DNA of 64,000 bases from Dyadobacter sp. 3J3 (lineage in GTDB: Bacteria; Bacteroidota; Bacteroidia; Cytophagales; Spirosomataceae), in the NCBI RefSeq assembly GCF_009801115.1, contig NZ_VTOL01000019.1, positions 1 through 64,000 of the forward strand, in the 5' to 3' direction. The position numbers and the translations under genes are program-made. Under the pieces are notes generated by a model. It was given only the letters and a program-made list of their open reading frames with translations, was not told where the DNA came from and made no database searches. This document shows, piece by piece, positions 63,411 through 64,000 of the stretch (position 1 is its first letter; every line of letters begins with the position of its first letter).

Positions 63411-64000
63411 ATGAATACATTAGTTTGTGTAACGCCGGGCGAATTCGCTTACCGTGAAACCGAAAAGCCGGAACTTACCGCGGGACAAACCATTATAAAA
63501 ATCAAAAGAATTGGTATTTGTGGAACTGACCTCCATGCGTTTGAAGGAACACAGCCTTTTTTTAGTTATCCCCGGATTCTTGGGCATGAGCTTTCGGGAG
63601 AGATTGTGGAAACAGATGGTACAAGTGAATTTTCAGTAGGTGAAACCGTAACATTTATCCCTTATTTCAATTGTGGCAAATGTGTAGCGTGCCGTACTGG
63701 TAAGCCTAACTGCTGCGTAAAAATGCAGGTTTTTGGGGTACATATTGACGGCGGAATGTCTCAGTACGTATCTGTTCCTACCTATTCCCTTGTCCATGGC
63801 CAAGGGCTCAGTGATGATGCGCTTGCTTTGGTAGAGCCGTTGGCGATTGGAGCACATGGCATAAGAAGGGCAGGAGTTACCGCTGCTGATACCGTTCTGG
63901 TGGTGGGGGCCGGGCCCATTGGGTTGGGTACGATGGAATTTGCCAGAATAGCTGGTGCCAGAGTTATTGCACTGGATATCAACGATGGCAGACTTGAATT
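63411..64000 (+). CDS. Zinc-dependent alcohol/sugar-alcohol dehydrogenase (partial)
   Basis: The first 196 residues are present; the gene runs off the right end. It has the catalytic zinc site GICGTDLHAFEG (Cys38) and GHELSG, the structural zinc Cys set CGKCVACRTGKPNCC and the Rossmann site VGAGPIGLGTM. MDR enzymes of this kind oxidise sugar alcohols or 2-keto-3-deoxy-fuconate-type intermediates. In a fucose cluster a fuconate-pathway or lactaldehyde-related step is possible (inference). Confidence 0.9.
   Translation, partial: MNTLVCVTPGEFAYRETEKPELTAGQTIIKIKRIGICGTDLHAFEGTQPFFSYPRILGHELSGEIVETDGTSEFSVGETVTFIPYFNCGKCVACRTGKPNCCVKMQVFGVHIDGGMSQYVSVPTYSLVHGQGLSDDALALVEPLAIGAHGIRRAGVTAADTVLVVGAGPIGLGTMEFARIAGARVIALDINDGRLE

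Noticed and set aside
1..64000. tRNA, rRNA and riboswitch genes
   Set aside because: No stretch with cloverleaf-like pairs and GTTCRA arms or rRNA cores was found by eye; a covariance-model scan would be needed to exclude small ones.

Overview
The window looks like a chromosomal segment of a Bacteroidota bacterium of the Cytophagales, probably close to Dyadobacter (inference, no search run). Supporting signs are a secreted protein with a type B type-IX-secretion (gliding-motility type) C-terminal domain, SPII lipoproteins with short leaders, few clear Shine-Dalgarno sequences, occasional TAnnTTTG-type -7 promoter motifs, and Bacteroidota-style fucose and exopolysaccharide genes. No rRNA, tRNA, CRISPR array or intact transposase was recognised.

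Region 1 (1-8.1 kb): the tail of a membrane protein, a VOC-fold protein, a 1340-residue membrane sensor-like protein with a degenerate NTPase-like domain, decayed remnants of a membrane protein and of a peptidoglycan amidase, and a lipase with a tiny coupled downstream ORF. Region 2 (8.1-13.5 kb, minus strand): a DyP-type peroxidase with a long extra N-terminal domain and two large paralogous proteins of unknown family, one interrupted by an in-frame TAG. This is the least explained gene set in the window. Region 3 (14-20 kb): a GH78-type alpha-L-rhamnosidase, a class II Fic protein bracketed by a minisatellite-like repeat family, a higher-order tandem repeat array (109+109+99 bp, repeating every 317 bp), and a T9SS-secreted beta-propeller-like protein.

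Region 4 (20.2-48.8 kb, almost all minus strand): a full Wzx/Wzy-type exopolysaccharide locus. In transcription order it runs: PHP-type tyrosine phosphatase, Wza-like export lipoprotein, Wzc-like tyrosine kinase, UDP-glucose dehydrogenase, mannose-1-phosphate guanylyltransferase, GDP-fucose synthase, GDP-mannose dehydratase, Wzx flippase, acetyltransferase, Wzy-like polymerase, glycosyltransferases and acyltransferases, a beta-helix protein, a WecG-type transferase, the initiating phosphoglycosyltransferase, an Ala-rich lipoprotein, a YjbH-like protein split over two ORFs, and dTDP-4-dehydrorhamnose reductase. The predicted polymer contains fucose, mannose-derived sugars, glucuronate and perhaps rhamnose, with O-acetylation.

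Region 5 (49-57.8 kb): a truncated secreted-protein gene among REP-like palindromes, an ABC exporter, a DUF1080 protein, an Rpn-like nuclease/transposase protein beside an inverted-repeat element, two receiver-only response regulators, and an AraC - aldehyde dehydrogenase - DUF779 module. Region 6 (58.2 kb to the end): an L-fucose utilisation cluster with an aldo/keto reductase, a mutarotase, a GH29 alpha-L-fucosidase, a FucP-type symporter and a zinc alcohol dehydrogenase cut off by the window edge. The window therefore encodes both synthesis of GDP-fucose for an exopolymer and release and catabolism of fucose.
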